Shown here piece after piece: positions 1 to 7,991 of a stretch of 32,471 nucleotides of DNA (positions are counted from its first letter, which is position 1; every line of letters begins with the position of its first letter). Position numbers and translations under genes: made by a program. Source of the DNA: Methanoregula sp. UBA247. Its GTDB lineage: Archaea > Halobacteriota > Methanomicrobia > Methanomicrobiales > Methanospirillaceae. The stretch is taken from NCBI GenBank assembly GCA_002495055.1, contig DADR01000040.1:13234-45704 (forward strand). Reading direction: 5' to 3'. Below the pieces are notes generated by a model, which was not told the origin of the DNA, searched no databases, and was given only the letters and a program-made list of their open reading frames with translations.

Positions 1-107
1 GGGAACCGCCAGATATTGCCGATGCCAACCGCCGCACCAATCGCCGCGAGGAGGAAGACCGCGTGCGATGACCAGAGTTCCCCTCGTATTCCATCCTGTT
101 CTTCCAT
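1..107 (-). CDS. Sodium:neurotransmitter symporter family protein, N-terminal fragment
   Basis: This is the first ~35 codons of a gene that continues past the left edge. The protein begins MEEQDGIRGELWSSHAVFLL and runs into AAIGAAVGIGNIWRFP. The stretch W-S-S...A-x-G-x-A-V-G-x-G-N-I-W-R-F-P is the hallmark of transmembrane segment 1 of the NSS (SNF) family, where the unwound helix binds Na+ and substrate. Members are usually ~450-550 residue, 11-12 TM secondary transporters for amino acids or related compounds. The ATG at 107-105 is preceded by a good ribosome-binding site, AAGGAGAT, three bases upstream. The gene lies 15 bp downstream of the antiporter gene on the same strand and is probably co-transcribed with it. 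Substrate cannot be inferred from this fragment. Confidence 0.85.
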   Translation of the reverse strand, partial: MEEQDGIRGELWSSHAVFLLAAIGAAVGIGNIWRF

Positions 108-122
108 TATATCTCCTTGTTG

Positions 123-1652
123 TTATCGGTATCTCATGAGGAGATCTATCGGGAACCCGTTTTCCTCCTGTTTCTCATCATCCGGTTCTTCTTTTTTCTC
201 ACCCATAATAATTTCCCGTACGGGGCCGGCCATATCCGACGAAGTCAAGATGAGGAGCGTGTCGCCTTCCTCGATGACCGTATCCCCGCGGGGGGAGAAC
301 TGCTCCGTACCCTTGGCAAGGAGGATGATGAGCGTGCCGGCCGGCAGGCTGAGACTGACGATCGGCCTGCCGGCTGCCGGAGAACCGGGCGGGACAACGA
401 GCTCGATCAGTTCGCTCTTTGCTCCTTCCCGCGGCTCCAGTTCCATGCCGAATCGGGACCGGCCGGGAAGAGGCGCTGCGAGGCCGAGGATCCGGGCAAC
501 GAACGGGATCGAGGTGCCGTGAAGGAGCGCGGATGCGATCACCATGAAGAAGACGAGGTTGAAGAAGACATGGGCCTGCGGTACGCCGGCGAGCAATGGG
601 AATGTTGCAAGCACGATCGGAGCAGCACCACGGAGACCTACCCACGAGATCATGAGCTTCTCGTTCTTCTTCATCTTCCACGGGAGGAGTGCGATGTACA
701 CGGCAACCGGCCGGGCAATGAAGATGAGAACGAGGGAGATGATGACGCCCGGGACGAGCACCGGCAGGATCTCTGAGGGGAAGACAAAGAGCCCGAGGGA
801 GAGGAACAGGGTGATCTGCATCAGCCAGCCGATACCCTCGTGGAACCGGATCAGGCTTTTACGGTGGACGATGGCGCTGTTGCCGATGATCATGCCGCCG
901 ATATAGGCCGCGAGGAAACCGTTTCCCCCGGCCATGGCCGTAAGGCCGTACATGAGCAGCGCTGATGCAAGAGTCAGAACCGCATAGAGTCCCTCGTACT
1001 CCAGTTTCACGGTGTTGATCAGCCATGCGGTTCCCTTCCCCATGCCGTACCCGAACAGGCCGCCAATCGCCATCTGCTGCACGAAAAGCGGGATGAGCGA
1101 GAGGAACGACGTTGCAGGCTGCATGAGGAGCATGATTGCCCCAATGGTTAAGAGGACCGCCATGGGATCGTTGCTGCCCGACTCGAATTCAAGGAGTGGC
1201 CGCAGTTCGCCCTTGAGACTTGCCCGGCGCGAGCGGAGCGTAGAAAAGACCGCGGCTGCATCGGTTGATGAGACAATGGCGCCGAGGAGAAAAGCTTCGA
1301 GCGGGGAGAAACCAAGCAGGAAGATCGCGGCCAGGCTCACGATCAGGGCGGTGAGCGCCACACCCACAGTCGAGAGTGAGAGTCCTTTTGTCAGGATTGG
1401 CCGTACTTCCGACCAGCGGGTGTCGATCCCGCCCGAGAAGAGGATCAGGGCAAGACCAACAACACCGATGGACTGTGCTACAACGGGGTCACTGAACTCT
1501 ATTCCCCCGGGACCTTCCGAGCCAGCCAGTATGCCAACGAAAATAAAAATCAGGAGGGCGGGGACTCCGAGCCGTCCCGATACCTTATTTGCGATGATGC
1601 TGACAAGGATGAGGACTGCGGCACCGGCAAGAATGTATTCAATGGCTATCAC
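123..1652 (-). CDS. nhaP2: K+/H+ antiporter, NhaP2/CvrA type (CPA family) with C-terminal RCK_C domain
   Basis: This 509-residue membrane antiporter exchanges a monovalent cation (K+ in NhaP2/CvrA relatives) for protons. Residues ~1-390 are a chain of hydrophobic segments typical of the Na+/H+ exchanger fold. They include the conserved SSTDAAAVFSTLR stretch (~128-140) and the ESGSNDPMAV stretch (~157-166), whose N-D pair matches the ion-binding residues of CPA1/NhaP members. Residues ~400-485 (ELVVPPGSPAAGRPI to TLLILTSSD) match a TrkA-C/RCK_C domain, the cytoplasmic ligand-binding regulatory domain of these antiporters. The start is GTG with GAGGAG ~8 nt upstream. Length is slightly below the ~560-580 of E. 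coli NhaP2, so a second C-terminal domain appears to be missing. The choice of K+ over Na+ is family-based. Confidence 0.88.
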   Translation of the reverse strand: MIAIEYILAGAAVLILVSIIANKVSGRLGVPALLIFIFVGILAGSEGPGGIEFSDPVVAQSIGVVGLALILFSGGIDTRWSEVRPILTKGLSLSTVGVALTALIVSLAAIFLLGFSPLEAFLLGAIVSSTDAAAVFSTLRSRRASLKGELRPLLEFESGSNDPMAVLLTIGAIMLLMQPATSFLSLIPLFVQQMAIGGLFGYGMGKGTAWLINTVKLEYEGLYAVLTLASALLMYGLTAMAGGNGFLAAYIGGMIIGNSAIVHRKSLIRFHEGIGWLMQITLFLSLGLFVFPSEILPVLVPGVIISLVLIFIARPVAVYIALLPWKMKKNEKLMISWVGLRGAAPIVLATFPLLAGVPQAHVFFNLVFFMVIASALLHGTSIPFVARILGLAAPLPGRSRFGMELEPREGAKSELIELVVPPGSPAAGRPIVSLSLPAGTLIILLAKGTEQFSPRGDTVIEEGDTLLILTSSDMAGPVREIIMGEKKEEPDDEKQEENGFPIDLLMRYR

Positions 1653-2557
1653 AGATCGTTCTCCTCTACGGGTTTGGGAAATTGATGAGACCGGTATTTC
1701 CTGACCGGTCTTTGTATGGTGTTGTCATCGATTCATCAGTACTTTGAACGTGATAATCGTGCGTTCCGGTGTTGTGATATTTGCATGAACTGCTGGCTCC
1801 GCGGGCACTCGTACGGATTCACTCCATGCTCCGGGTTCCATTTCCCTTCCCTCGGGTTGAATCGTGACGGGCACGATACTTCCGCAACGAGCGGTGAATG
1901 AATCCCCGGCACCATACGGGTTATGATGTGTTCGCAATCCCTGCAAAACGAATGAATACTCATGGTTTTTGTTTCCTGTTTTGAAAAACCATCAGGTGTA
2001 ACCTGACGTATCGTCCGGGCGATGTTCATTGAATTCAGAATGACGCCCTGTGCAAGCAGTACCGGATAAACAAAAAAGATGATAGGGGATTGTAGTATTA
2101 CGCTGTATTAGTTGGGGCTTGATGAATTTGAAGATGAATTGAGGGGGGTGTTTAATGTGTAATTACCTTTTATGTACATCCGGTTTGAGCCATTACACAA
2201 AGTAATACACCAATCCATCGCATCACTCCTGTATACTTCTTTGTCGCATGATAATAAGTAGTTTCAGGTGCTCCCCGCAGGCGGTGCCCGGATAATCTGC
2301 CAAAAGGATAATTTTTCACAAAATTTTTAGAGGTTTCTTGAATTATCAACCGGAAAACAACAACAGACTCACATTAGTTCGTATCAAGCAAAGAATCCCA
2401 GGAGGTAGACGAAATCTGTTTCGGGAACGGATTCTCAGGCAATTTTTCTGACAGGAATACGCATTGATCAATCCGTGGAAGCAACATGACACTCATTATC
2501 CTTAAAGGAGGTATCGTGTGTTTTTCCCGTATGCATTGCCGGTAACGATCACTCCGG
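1653..2557. other. Long gene-poor stretch, possible broken small ORF
   Basis: This ~900 bp gap has no gene I can defend. On the minus strand, 1963-1736 encodes a short frame starting MSIHSFCRDCEHIITRMVPG behind a weak AGGAA site. Another frame ending at 1725 (GAGDSFTARCG...TTPERTIITFKVLMNR) looks more like the natural end of a protein. The two could be one ~80-residue gene split by a single frameshift near 1890-1905, but this is conjecture. The rest (2030-2557) is AT-rich and carries no clear ORF, repeat or hairpin. Confidence 0.3.
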
Positions 2558-3385
2558 TCACGAACTGATGTTCTCTTCTTTTGCCCCGGTCTTTTCAGCA
2601 AACCAGACAACACGTTGCGGAACCGGGATTTCAATTCCTTCCTTTTCGAGCGTAGTTTTTATCTTTCCGAGCATCTCTGTCCTGACCGACCACCATTCCG
2701 ACGATGGTGCCCAGATCCGTGCCATGAGAATGATCCCGTTCTCCCCGAGTTCGTCAACGTACACCGAAGGCCCGGGATTCTTTAGCACAAACGGGTGTGC
2801 CTCAAGGAGATGACCAATGATATGCATCGCGTGGTCTGCATCGTCACTGTACCGGATACGGATACGATATTCAAATCTCCGCGCCACATTTGCGTCGTAA
2901 TTCGTTATCTCGGAAGTAAAGACCGTTTCATTGGGGATCCTGACATAGATTCCCTCATAGGTTTTGACCGTGGTAGAGAGAACCCGGATATCGTCCACTG
3001 TGCCCGAGGTCTCCCCTATCTTTACCGAGTCCCCGATTCTCATCGGGCGTTCAAGCATGAGGAATGCCCCGGACCCCACATTCGTGACAAGGCGCTGGCT
3101 GGCAAACCCGATGATGATACCGGCAGTCCCGCCAATGAGGAGGAGTTCCCCGAAATCCACGTGGAAACTGGGAAGGCTGATAAAAATGCCGGCAAGGATT
3201 ATGAGAATCTGGACAAATCTGACGATCTTGATCATTTCGTCCTTTCTAAGGTTATCGGATAATCCTTTTTTGAGATAGAATCCAGCAACATAAGCAATGA
3301 GTACGGAAATGCCGGTAATCACAGCAAATATGATAAGGTCCAGGACGGTGACTTCGCCGAACACCAGCGTGGAAAGTATTGCCAT
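2558..3385 (-). CDS. mscS: Small-conductance mechanosensitive channel, MscS family
   Basis: This 275-residue protein is close in size to E. coli MscS (286). It opens under membrane tension and releases solutes during osmotic downshock. Two hydrophobic segments (~10-35 and ~55-75) are followed by the pore-lining TM3 with the Gly/Ala-rich pattern IGGTAGIIIGFASQRLVTNVGSG (~83-105). Next comes LERPMRIGDSVKIGETSGTV, the classic entry to the beta domain, then the alpha/beta cytoplasmic cage (~175-265). The start codon is ATG. The upstream DUF432 gene ends 6 bp before it on the same strand, so the two form an operon. Confidence 0.93.
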   Translation of the reverse strand: MAILSTLVFGEVTVLDLIIFAVITGISVLIAYVAGFYLKKGLSDNLRKDEMIKIVRFVQILIILAGIFISLPSFHVDFGELLLIGGTAGIIIGFASQRLVTNVGSGAFLMLERPMRIGDSVKIGETSGTVDDIRVLSTTVKTYEGIYVRIPNETVFTSEITNYDANVARRFEYRIRIRYSDDADHAMHIIGHLLEAHPFVLKNPGPSVYVDELGENGIILMARIWAPSSEWWSVRTEMLGKIKTTLEKEGIEIPVPQRVVWFAEKTGAKEENISS

Positions 3386-3391
3386 AGCTTC

Positions 3392-4105
3392 TCACGCCAC
3401 CCCGTGCTCCATAAGAAATCCTTTCCTCTCCAGATCAATATTCATGATCTTTCGTGCCCGGATAATGGGGAGTGCGGGTTCCATTCCTTCCCTGACCTTA
3501 CGGTCGAGAATATTTGTCTGGGCCATCAGGCGGGAATAGATCTTCATCTCTCCGACCATGCCGGCAACCGTATCGAAATAGATGGGCATGAAGTATGAAT
3601 CGAAGACCGCATGGGATACCTCCACCCATCCCCGGCTTTCATTCCGGATCTCCAGCCGTAAAATCCCGTTACGTGTGCGATCGGGTTCTTTTTCCATGTG
3701 TGAAATATCACTTTCGTGGTATCGTGTAATGACACCACTTTCCGGGGTACCATACAAAGAATATTTCGGGATGCACCGGGAGAATACATCGAGGAGCTGG
3801 TAATCCTCATCTGTTCTCAAAAATACCCCGTACTCAAGGGGGAAGGTGAGGAAGATCGTCTGGTGCGCTTCCGGCGCCATGAGGACCGGGGGGAACACGA
3901 TCTCAAGGCACCGGGTAACCTCCCGGGGGAGATTTATCGGTTCCACGGGATGGACAACAAGGGAAATACCGTGCTGCGGAAGATGTTTTTCAATAACGGT
4001 GTTTCCGTTTTCTCTCAGGTACACAAAAGAATTACCGTCATGTTCGATACGGAATCCGTGCTCTTTGCTTTCATAGGTTCCGGGATAGGTAACACGGCCA
4101 AACAT
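3392..4105 (-). CDS. DUF432 family protein, partner of MscS
   Basis: This ~237-residue soluble protein contains sequence I recognise as archaeal DUF432 (MFGRVTYPGTY..., FRIEHDGNSFVYLRENG, VEPINLPREVTRCLEIVFPP, IFLTFPLEYGVFLRTDEDYQLLDVF). There are no TM segments, and the body alternates predicted beta strands. An upstream in-frame ATG (4213) would add 36 residues rich in P, S and Q with no ribosome-binding site, so I chose the internal ATG at 4105 where family similarity begins; a weak AGGG lies ~10 nt upstream. The gene ends 6 bp before mscS. DUF432 genes next to mscS are known in archaea, and a role in osmotic response or channel modulation is inferred from that linkage only. No biochemical function is known to me. 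Confidence 0.75.
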   Translation of the reverse strand: MFGRVTYPGTYESKEHGFRIEHDGNSFVYLRENGNTVIEKHLPQHGISLVVHPVEPINLPREVTRCLEIVFPPVLMAPEAHQTIFLTFPLEYGVFLRTDEDYQLLDVFSRCIPKYSLYGTPESGVITRYHESDISHMEKEPDRTRNGILRLEIRNESRGWVEVSHAVFDSYFMPIYFDTVAGMVGEMKIYSRLMAQTNILDRKVREGMEPALPIIRARKIMNIDLERKGFLMEHGVA

Positions 4106-4310
4106 ATTTTCATTTCCCTGTGAGTTTGATGTTTTTACAGGACGGTGTTGTTCCGCATCTGGTCCTGAATCTGATACCGAGGTCCCCGGTAAAGACCCGG
4201 GGGGAATGTCCATCCATTGCAGGGAATCTGAACCAGTTCACCAGGTTTTTTCCAAACCTCATGTACTCTTCTCTTCCTGATAAGATTTGGCATGGGGCAG
4301 GTCCTGAAAT

Positions 4311-4913
4311 TTATTTCTTCCTGCCCTGCCCGGCAAGGGAATGGATCATGCCTGTTAAGGACCGGCGGTCCCATGGCCGGAATACCCCTTCGTTCACGTA
4401 CCGTACATCCTCAATCGAGAAAAACGCCCGGGGGTTGATCTGATCGATGAGGTTCGTGATACGGGATATCTCCGACCGTTTAACGAGCGACAGGATCATG
4501 GTAACGGACCCTCGGGACCCTTGAGCTTCCATACAGGTCACTCCATGATTCTCCGATTGGAGGGACGAGATAATTGCGTCGCGGGATTCATCGGTTGTCA
4601 CAATCCGCAGGATCACCATGCCGAGGGACAACTTCTCCTCGACAACGAGCCCGACGTACGTCCCCATCGCAAATCCCAGCGCGTACGCGAGGAAGTTTGC
4701 GATATTCGCAAGGTCGTTCATCACGAACTCAACAGCCAGCAGCCAGATCACGATCTCGTAGAATGCGATTACTGCGGCAAGGACACGGATGCCCTTTGAG
4801 ATGAAGACGATCCGTACCGTCTCCATCGTAACATCACATACGCGGGCCAGAAAAATGAGCAGGGGCAGGATCACCCATGCATACAGTTCGGGACTGATGA
4901 TGAAAAGTGCCAT
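4311..4913 (-). CDS. UPF0316/DUF2179-type membrane protein
   Basis: This 200-residue protein has three N-terminal hydrophobic segments (~8-28, ~40-62, ~70-92) with the family pattern ARVCDVTMETVRIVFISKG (~23-41). A soluble C-terminal domain (~95-175) follows. The string VTMILSLVKRSEISRITNLI followed by INPRAFFSIEDVRYVNEGVF is typical of DUF2179, an alpha/beta domain found at the end of UPF0316 and YitT-like proteins. It sits in the inner membrane with a cytosolic C-terminus. The molecular role is unknown; ligand sensing by the C-terminal domain is a common suggestion. It is transcribed alone, with a shared upstream region to the divergent MFS gene. Confidence 0.85.
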   Translation of the reverse strand: MALFIISPELYAWVILPLLIFLARVCDVTMETVRIVFISKGIRVLAAVIAFYEIVIWLLAVEFVMNDLANIANFLAYALGFAMGTYVGLVVEEKLSLGMVILRIVTTDESRDAIISSLQSENHGVTCMEAQGSRGSVTMILSLVKRSEISRITNLIDQINPRAFFSIEDVRYVNEGVFRPWDRRSLTGMIHSLAGQGRKK

Positions 4914-5091
4914 TCACTTGCCTAAGGGTGTCATCCATACGAGGACGATAATCAAGGAATACTGCATAAACCTATATCAACATTCTCCGGCACGGGCAGA
5001 ATGCAAATTATATTGACAGAAACCAAGAGTATACAAGCAATCCCGGCAGGATTTGCCCGAATCCCCACGACACAGACAGAACGTATGCGAA

Positions 5092-6639
5092 ATGAGATTA
5101 CTCCCGCCATCACACGAGCTTACTCCGGAAGAGGTTGAGCGCGGTTTATCAAATGTCCTTTATGACGGCCTGACAACGCATGCGTTCGTCACGCTCACGA
5201 GTGGAATTTTCCTGATCGCATTCGCTCTTGAACTCGGTGCATCCAACATCGTCATCGGCCTCCTCGCGGCAATACCTCCCCTTGCCGAGCTCGTCCAGAT
5301 CCCGGCGGTAAGCCTTATTGAGAAAGTCCGGAACCGGCGTCTTGTTACGGTTGTTACCTCCCTGGCATCACGCGGGCTTTGGCTTCTCGTCGCCCTGATT
5401 CCGTTCCTGCTCTCTCCGCAAGCAGGGATCTCCTGTCTGGTAATTCTCCTTATCGCGTACTCATGTATATCGTCAGTCAAGCACTGTGGCTGGAAATCCT
5501 GGATGCGGGATCTGATCCCGGACCAGATCCTTGGCATGTATTTCTCCCGGCGGATGGCACTGTCATTCGTGGTAGCCATCGTGCTCAGCCTCGGTGCCGG
5601 ATATTTCCTCGACTACTGGCAGACCGACGGGGGAGGGTCAGCGGTCACTGGGTATGCGGTGCTCTTCCTAGCTGGTAGTCTTATCGGCTTTGCAGGGACC
5701 TGGTTCCTTGCCAGGACCCCTGAACCGATCATGATTGTCCGGCATGATGTCCTCCTGCGGCGCAGGCTGACTGCATGGTACGCTGATATCAATTTCCGGA
5801 ACCTCATCATATTCCTCGCCCTCTGGAGCTTTGCCGTCAACCTTGCCGCACCGTTCCTGACAGTCTACCTGCTCAAACGGCTGTCGCTGGATATCACGAC
5901 AATCATTATCCTGTCCATTATAAGCCAGCTCACCAGCGTCCTGTCGTTCCCGCTCTGGGGCTCCATCGCTGACCGGTTCAGCAACAAATCGGTACTCAGG
6001 GTAGCCGGGCCGTTGTTCGTGCTCTGTTTCCTTGCCCTGACCTTCACCAATTTCCCCGAGCCGCATTTCCTGACCATGCCGCTGCTCGTCATCATCCATA
6101 TTATCATGGGGATATCAACTGCCGGAGTCACCCTCGCCGCAGGGAACATTGGCCTGAAACTGGCGCCGAAAGGTTCGGCCACTTCGTACCTTGCCGGTAT
6201 CAGCATATTTACGGCGCTCGCAGCCGGGATTGCACCAGTCATTGGCGGATACTTTGTTGATCATCTCGCTGAATGCGAGCTTGCATGGAACCTGAGCTGG
6301 CGAAGTCCGGGATTCCAGATCACCATCCCCACCCTCCAGCTCCAGCACTGGGACTTCTTCTTTGTCCTGGCATTCGTGCTGGGCTTGTATTCGATCCACC
6401 GTCTGTCGTTTGTTCAGGAGGAGGGAGAAATTGATGAGCCGATCTTCATTGACTCTCTGATTGCGTACGGTAAAGATATGCGGAACTTCTCAACTGCCGG
6501 CGGTATCCGGAACATCATGCGGTTCCCGGTCAACGGGATGGACATCCAGTCCGACAACAATGCCCTGCGATGCATGCCTGACCTGAAAGCGCAGAAGAAT
6601 AACGATGAATCCGGGCCGGGGAATGACGGTCCTCCATAA
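5092..6639 (+). CDS. Major facilitator superfamily transporter
   Basis: This ~515-residue polytopic membrane protein has 10-12 hydrophobic segments. They form an N-terminal bundle (~20-200), a central cytoplasmic linker (TPEPIMIVRHDVLLRRRLTAW region) and a C-terminal bundle (~235-455). The motif WGSIADRFSNKSVLRVAGP matches the MFS loop 2-3/8-9 signature (G-x-x-x-D-R-x-x-x-K/R). The last ~70 residues are hydrophilic. The substrate is not recognisable. A TTG at 5053 extends the frame 13 codons but sits too close to its GGCAGGA; the ATG at 5092 lacks a clear ribosome-binding site, so the start is uncertain. It is divergent from the UPF0316 gene and monocistronic as far as seen. Confidence 0.85.
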   Translation: MRLLPPSHELTPEEVERGLSNVLYDGLTTHAFVTLTSGIFLIAFALELGASNIVIGLLAAIPPLAELVQIPAVSLIEKVRNRRLVTVVTSLASRGLWLLVALIPFLLSPQAGISCLVILLIAYSCISSVKHCGWKSWMRDLIPDQILGMYFSRRMALSFVVAIVLSLGAGYFLDYWQTDGGGSAVTGYAVLFLAGSLIGFAGTWFLARTPEPIMIVRHDVLLRRRLTAWYADINFRNLIIFLALWSFAVNLAAPFLTVYLLKRLSLDITTIIILSIISQLTSVLSFPLWGSIADRFSNKSVLRVAGPLFVLCFLALTFTNFPEPHFLTMPLLVIIHIIMGISTAGVTLAAGNIGLKLAPKGSATSYLAGISIFTALAAGIAPVIGGYFVDHLAECELAWNLSWRSPGFQITIPTLQLQHWDFFFVLAFVLGLYSIHRLSFVQEEGEIDEPIFIDSLIAYGKDMRNFSTAGGIRNIMRFPVNGMDIQSDNNALRCMPDLKAQKNNDESGPGNDGPP

Positions 6640-6651
6640 CCGGGATCCCGG
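6640..6651. repeat. 12 bp perfect palindrome after the MFS stop codon
   Basis: CCGGGATCCCGG begins one base after the TAA of the MFS gene. It could form a small GC hairpin in the mRNA 3' end, but no T-run follows, so a terminator role is only possible. Confidence 0.35.
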
Positions 6652-6736
6652 ATGCACGCTTGGGTCTAAATAGATAGAATACAAGAGGATTCAATTACCG
6701 AACGGATTTCAGGATAATCACGATAAATGGTCACGG

Positions 6737-7291
6737 ATGCTGAACATGCCCGCGAGCATTTCAATACTGTATGTCGATGATGAACCATGCCAGCTTGAGC
6801 TCGACAGGCAGTTCCTCGAAAGCACGGGGGAGTTCGTTGTCAGTACAGCGGAATCGGTCGACAACGCCAGGAATATGCTCTCAATCAAAGCCTTTAACGT
6901 TATTGTCTCGGACTACTAGATGCCCGGAACGAACGGGATCGAGTTCCTGAAGTTTGCCCGGCACCAGCATCCGGTCATCCCGTTCATTCTCTTTACCGGC
7001 CGGGGCCGGAAAGAGGTGGCCATCGAAGCCATCAATAACGGGCGGAGTTCTATCTCCAGAAAAGAGGGGATCCGCTCCCGCAGTTCACCAATCCGCCCAG
7101 AAGATCCGGGTTGCTGCGGACAAGTACCGGGCCATCAGCGCATTGCGAAGGCAGACGTTGGTCATGGATGGGCGCGTCAGGGAGCTGGCCTGCCAGTTGA
7201 ACTGGCAGAGGTCATTAGTGCCCAGGCGTATGGAGGTCTCGCGTGGTTGGGAACAAAGATGTCTACTGGTATGGTCAGAGGTGATTAATCG
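6737..7291 (+). pseudogene. Decayed response-regulator receiver domain (nonsense codon plus two frameshifts)
   Basis: The frame opens MLNMPASISILYVDDEPCQL, with the acidic pair D14-D15 of a CheY-like receiver, and reaches the phospho-acceptor in FNVIVSDY (D59). It then hits TAG at 6917-6919, exactly where relatives have Gln in DYQMPG, so a CAG-to-TAG change explains it. The same frame continues MPGTNGIEFLKFARHQHPVIPFILFTGRGRKEVAIEAINNG. After ~7040 the expected EFYLQK..GDPLPQFT lies in a different frame. From ~7095 AQKIRVAADKYRAISALRRQ lies in the third frame. Two net one-base losses are therefore visible. The region after ALRRQ, where a PAS or kinase part would follow, is unrecognisable. Intact relatives in Methanomicrobiales are receiver-PAS sensor proteins. 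I consider it non-functional. Confidence 0.85.
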
Positions 7292-7447
7292 AGCGTTTTA
7301 ATTTTCTTTTGAGAAGATGCGATTTCTCATCATCGGTAAAAGAGTCCACACATAATTTTCCATGTTTTTTGCACCTTCACCACACTCGCCCATGCCTCGC
7401 GGACCGGCTTGCATCGTCGTTTTGTAGGAATTCACCGGAATCAAAAC

Positions 7448-7457
7448 TATTATATTA
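7448..7457 (+). promoter_or_regulatory. TATA-like box
   Basis: TATTATATTA would place transcription start near 7475-7480, within a few bases of the left arm of the 13 bp inverted repeat, and upstream of the 7586 gene. Confidence 0.4.
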
Positions 7458-7473
7458 ACAAAAAAATATGATC

Positions 7474-7559
7474 AACTACTCTGACGCGATTATCAGGAAT
7501 AACGGGTGTCGGGCTTCACCCTTCTTTTTAAGTCAAATTCAGTTTTCGTCAGAGTAGTT
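7474..7559. repeat. 86 bp element with perfect 13 bp inverted arms (structured leader or MITE-like)
   Basis: AACTACTCTGACG (7474-7486) is the exact reverse complement of CGTCAGAGTAGTT (7547-7559). Between them lies a smaller hairpin, GGGTG (7504-7508) with CACCC (7517-7521), followed by TTCTTTTTAA. The element sits between a TATA-like box and the ribosome-binding site (GGGGGAG, 7572-7578 region) of the gene at 7586, so it would form a closed multi-stem structure in the 5' leader. A tiny transposon-derived element is the alternative. Confidence 0.6.
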
Positions 7560-7585
7560 CAGATAAAGTTGGGGGAGTAAAAGCG

Positions 7586-7897
7586 ATGTCAAAATTTTAT
7601 ATTAAGTGGTGGAAGAATCAACACACCATTCCCACGAATCCTGAGGAACAGGCAAAATTGTGGATGACCCTGCTTGCATGGGTCAGAGCGGACTTGAAGG
7701 CCGGTATGTTCAATGACTGGGGGGCATGCTGCGATGCAGGTTCGGGATACTGTATAGCCGAGGGAGACGAAGTCTCACTTCAATCCCATATCCTGAAATA
7801 TCAGCCGTTTATCATCTTCAGTATTAAACCAGTCCTGACAGTCGATCAAACTATCGAATCGATTAACAGAGCTGTTGCCGCTGCAAAAGGCAAATAA
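7586..7897 (+). CDS. Conserved small protein of unknown function
   Basis: The predicted protein has 103 residues and begins MSKFYIKWWKNQHTIPTNPE. The ATG follows a purine-rich GGGGGAG ~8 nt upstream. The pattern (short beta strand, P-x-x-P-E-E, amphipathic helix EEQAKLWMTLLAWVRADLKAG, beta strand with D-W-G-x-C, GYCIAEGDEVSL, hydrophobic FIIFSIKPVLTVDQTIESI) suggests a single ferredoxin-like alpha/beta domain such as a dimeric alpha-beta barrel. C48, C49 and C56 cluster in WGACCDAGSGYC, which is unusual for that fold and might be redox-active or metal-binding. I do not recognise a named family with certainty. It is monocistronic with a structured leader. Confidence 0.7.
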   Translation: MSKFYIKWWKNQHTIPTNPEEQAKLWMTLLAWVRADLKAGMFNDWGACCDAGSGYCIAEGDEVSLQSHILKYQPFIIFSIKPVLTVDQTIESINRAVAAAKGK

Positions 7898-7991
7898 ATT
7901 TCCTCTTTTTTTCGTAGTGAGCAGGTGCATCATGGAAAATAAATCTAAATCACCGAGTCGCTCTCGTTTATTCTCTCTGTTTAAGTGTCAC

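Noticed and set aside
2505..2545. Nine-codon ORF (GTG at 2516) behind a strong AAAGGAGG site
   Set aside because: The ribosome-binding-site match is good but the peptide is tiny, no gene follows on that strand, and nothing supports expression.
4135..4374. Minus-strand 79-residue ORF between UPF0316 and DUF432 genes
   Set aside because: It overlaps the end of the UPF0316 gene in another frame and shows no domain, start signal or natural composition.
6917..6919. In-frame TAG as a pyrrolysine codon
   Set aside because: Although some methanogens read TAG as pyrrolysine, the position is Gln in relatives, two frameshifts follow within ~180 bp, and this lineage is not expected to carry the pyrrolysine system. 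Decay is the simpler reading.
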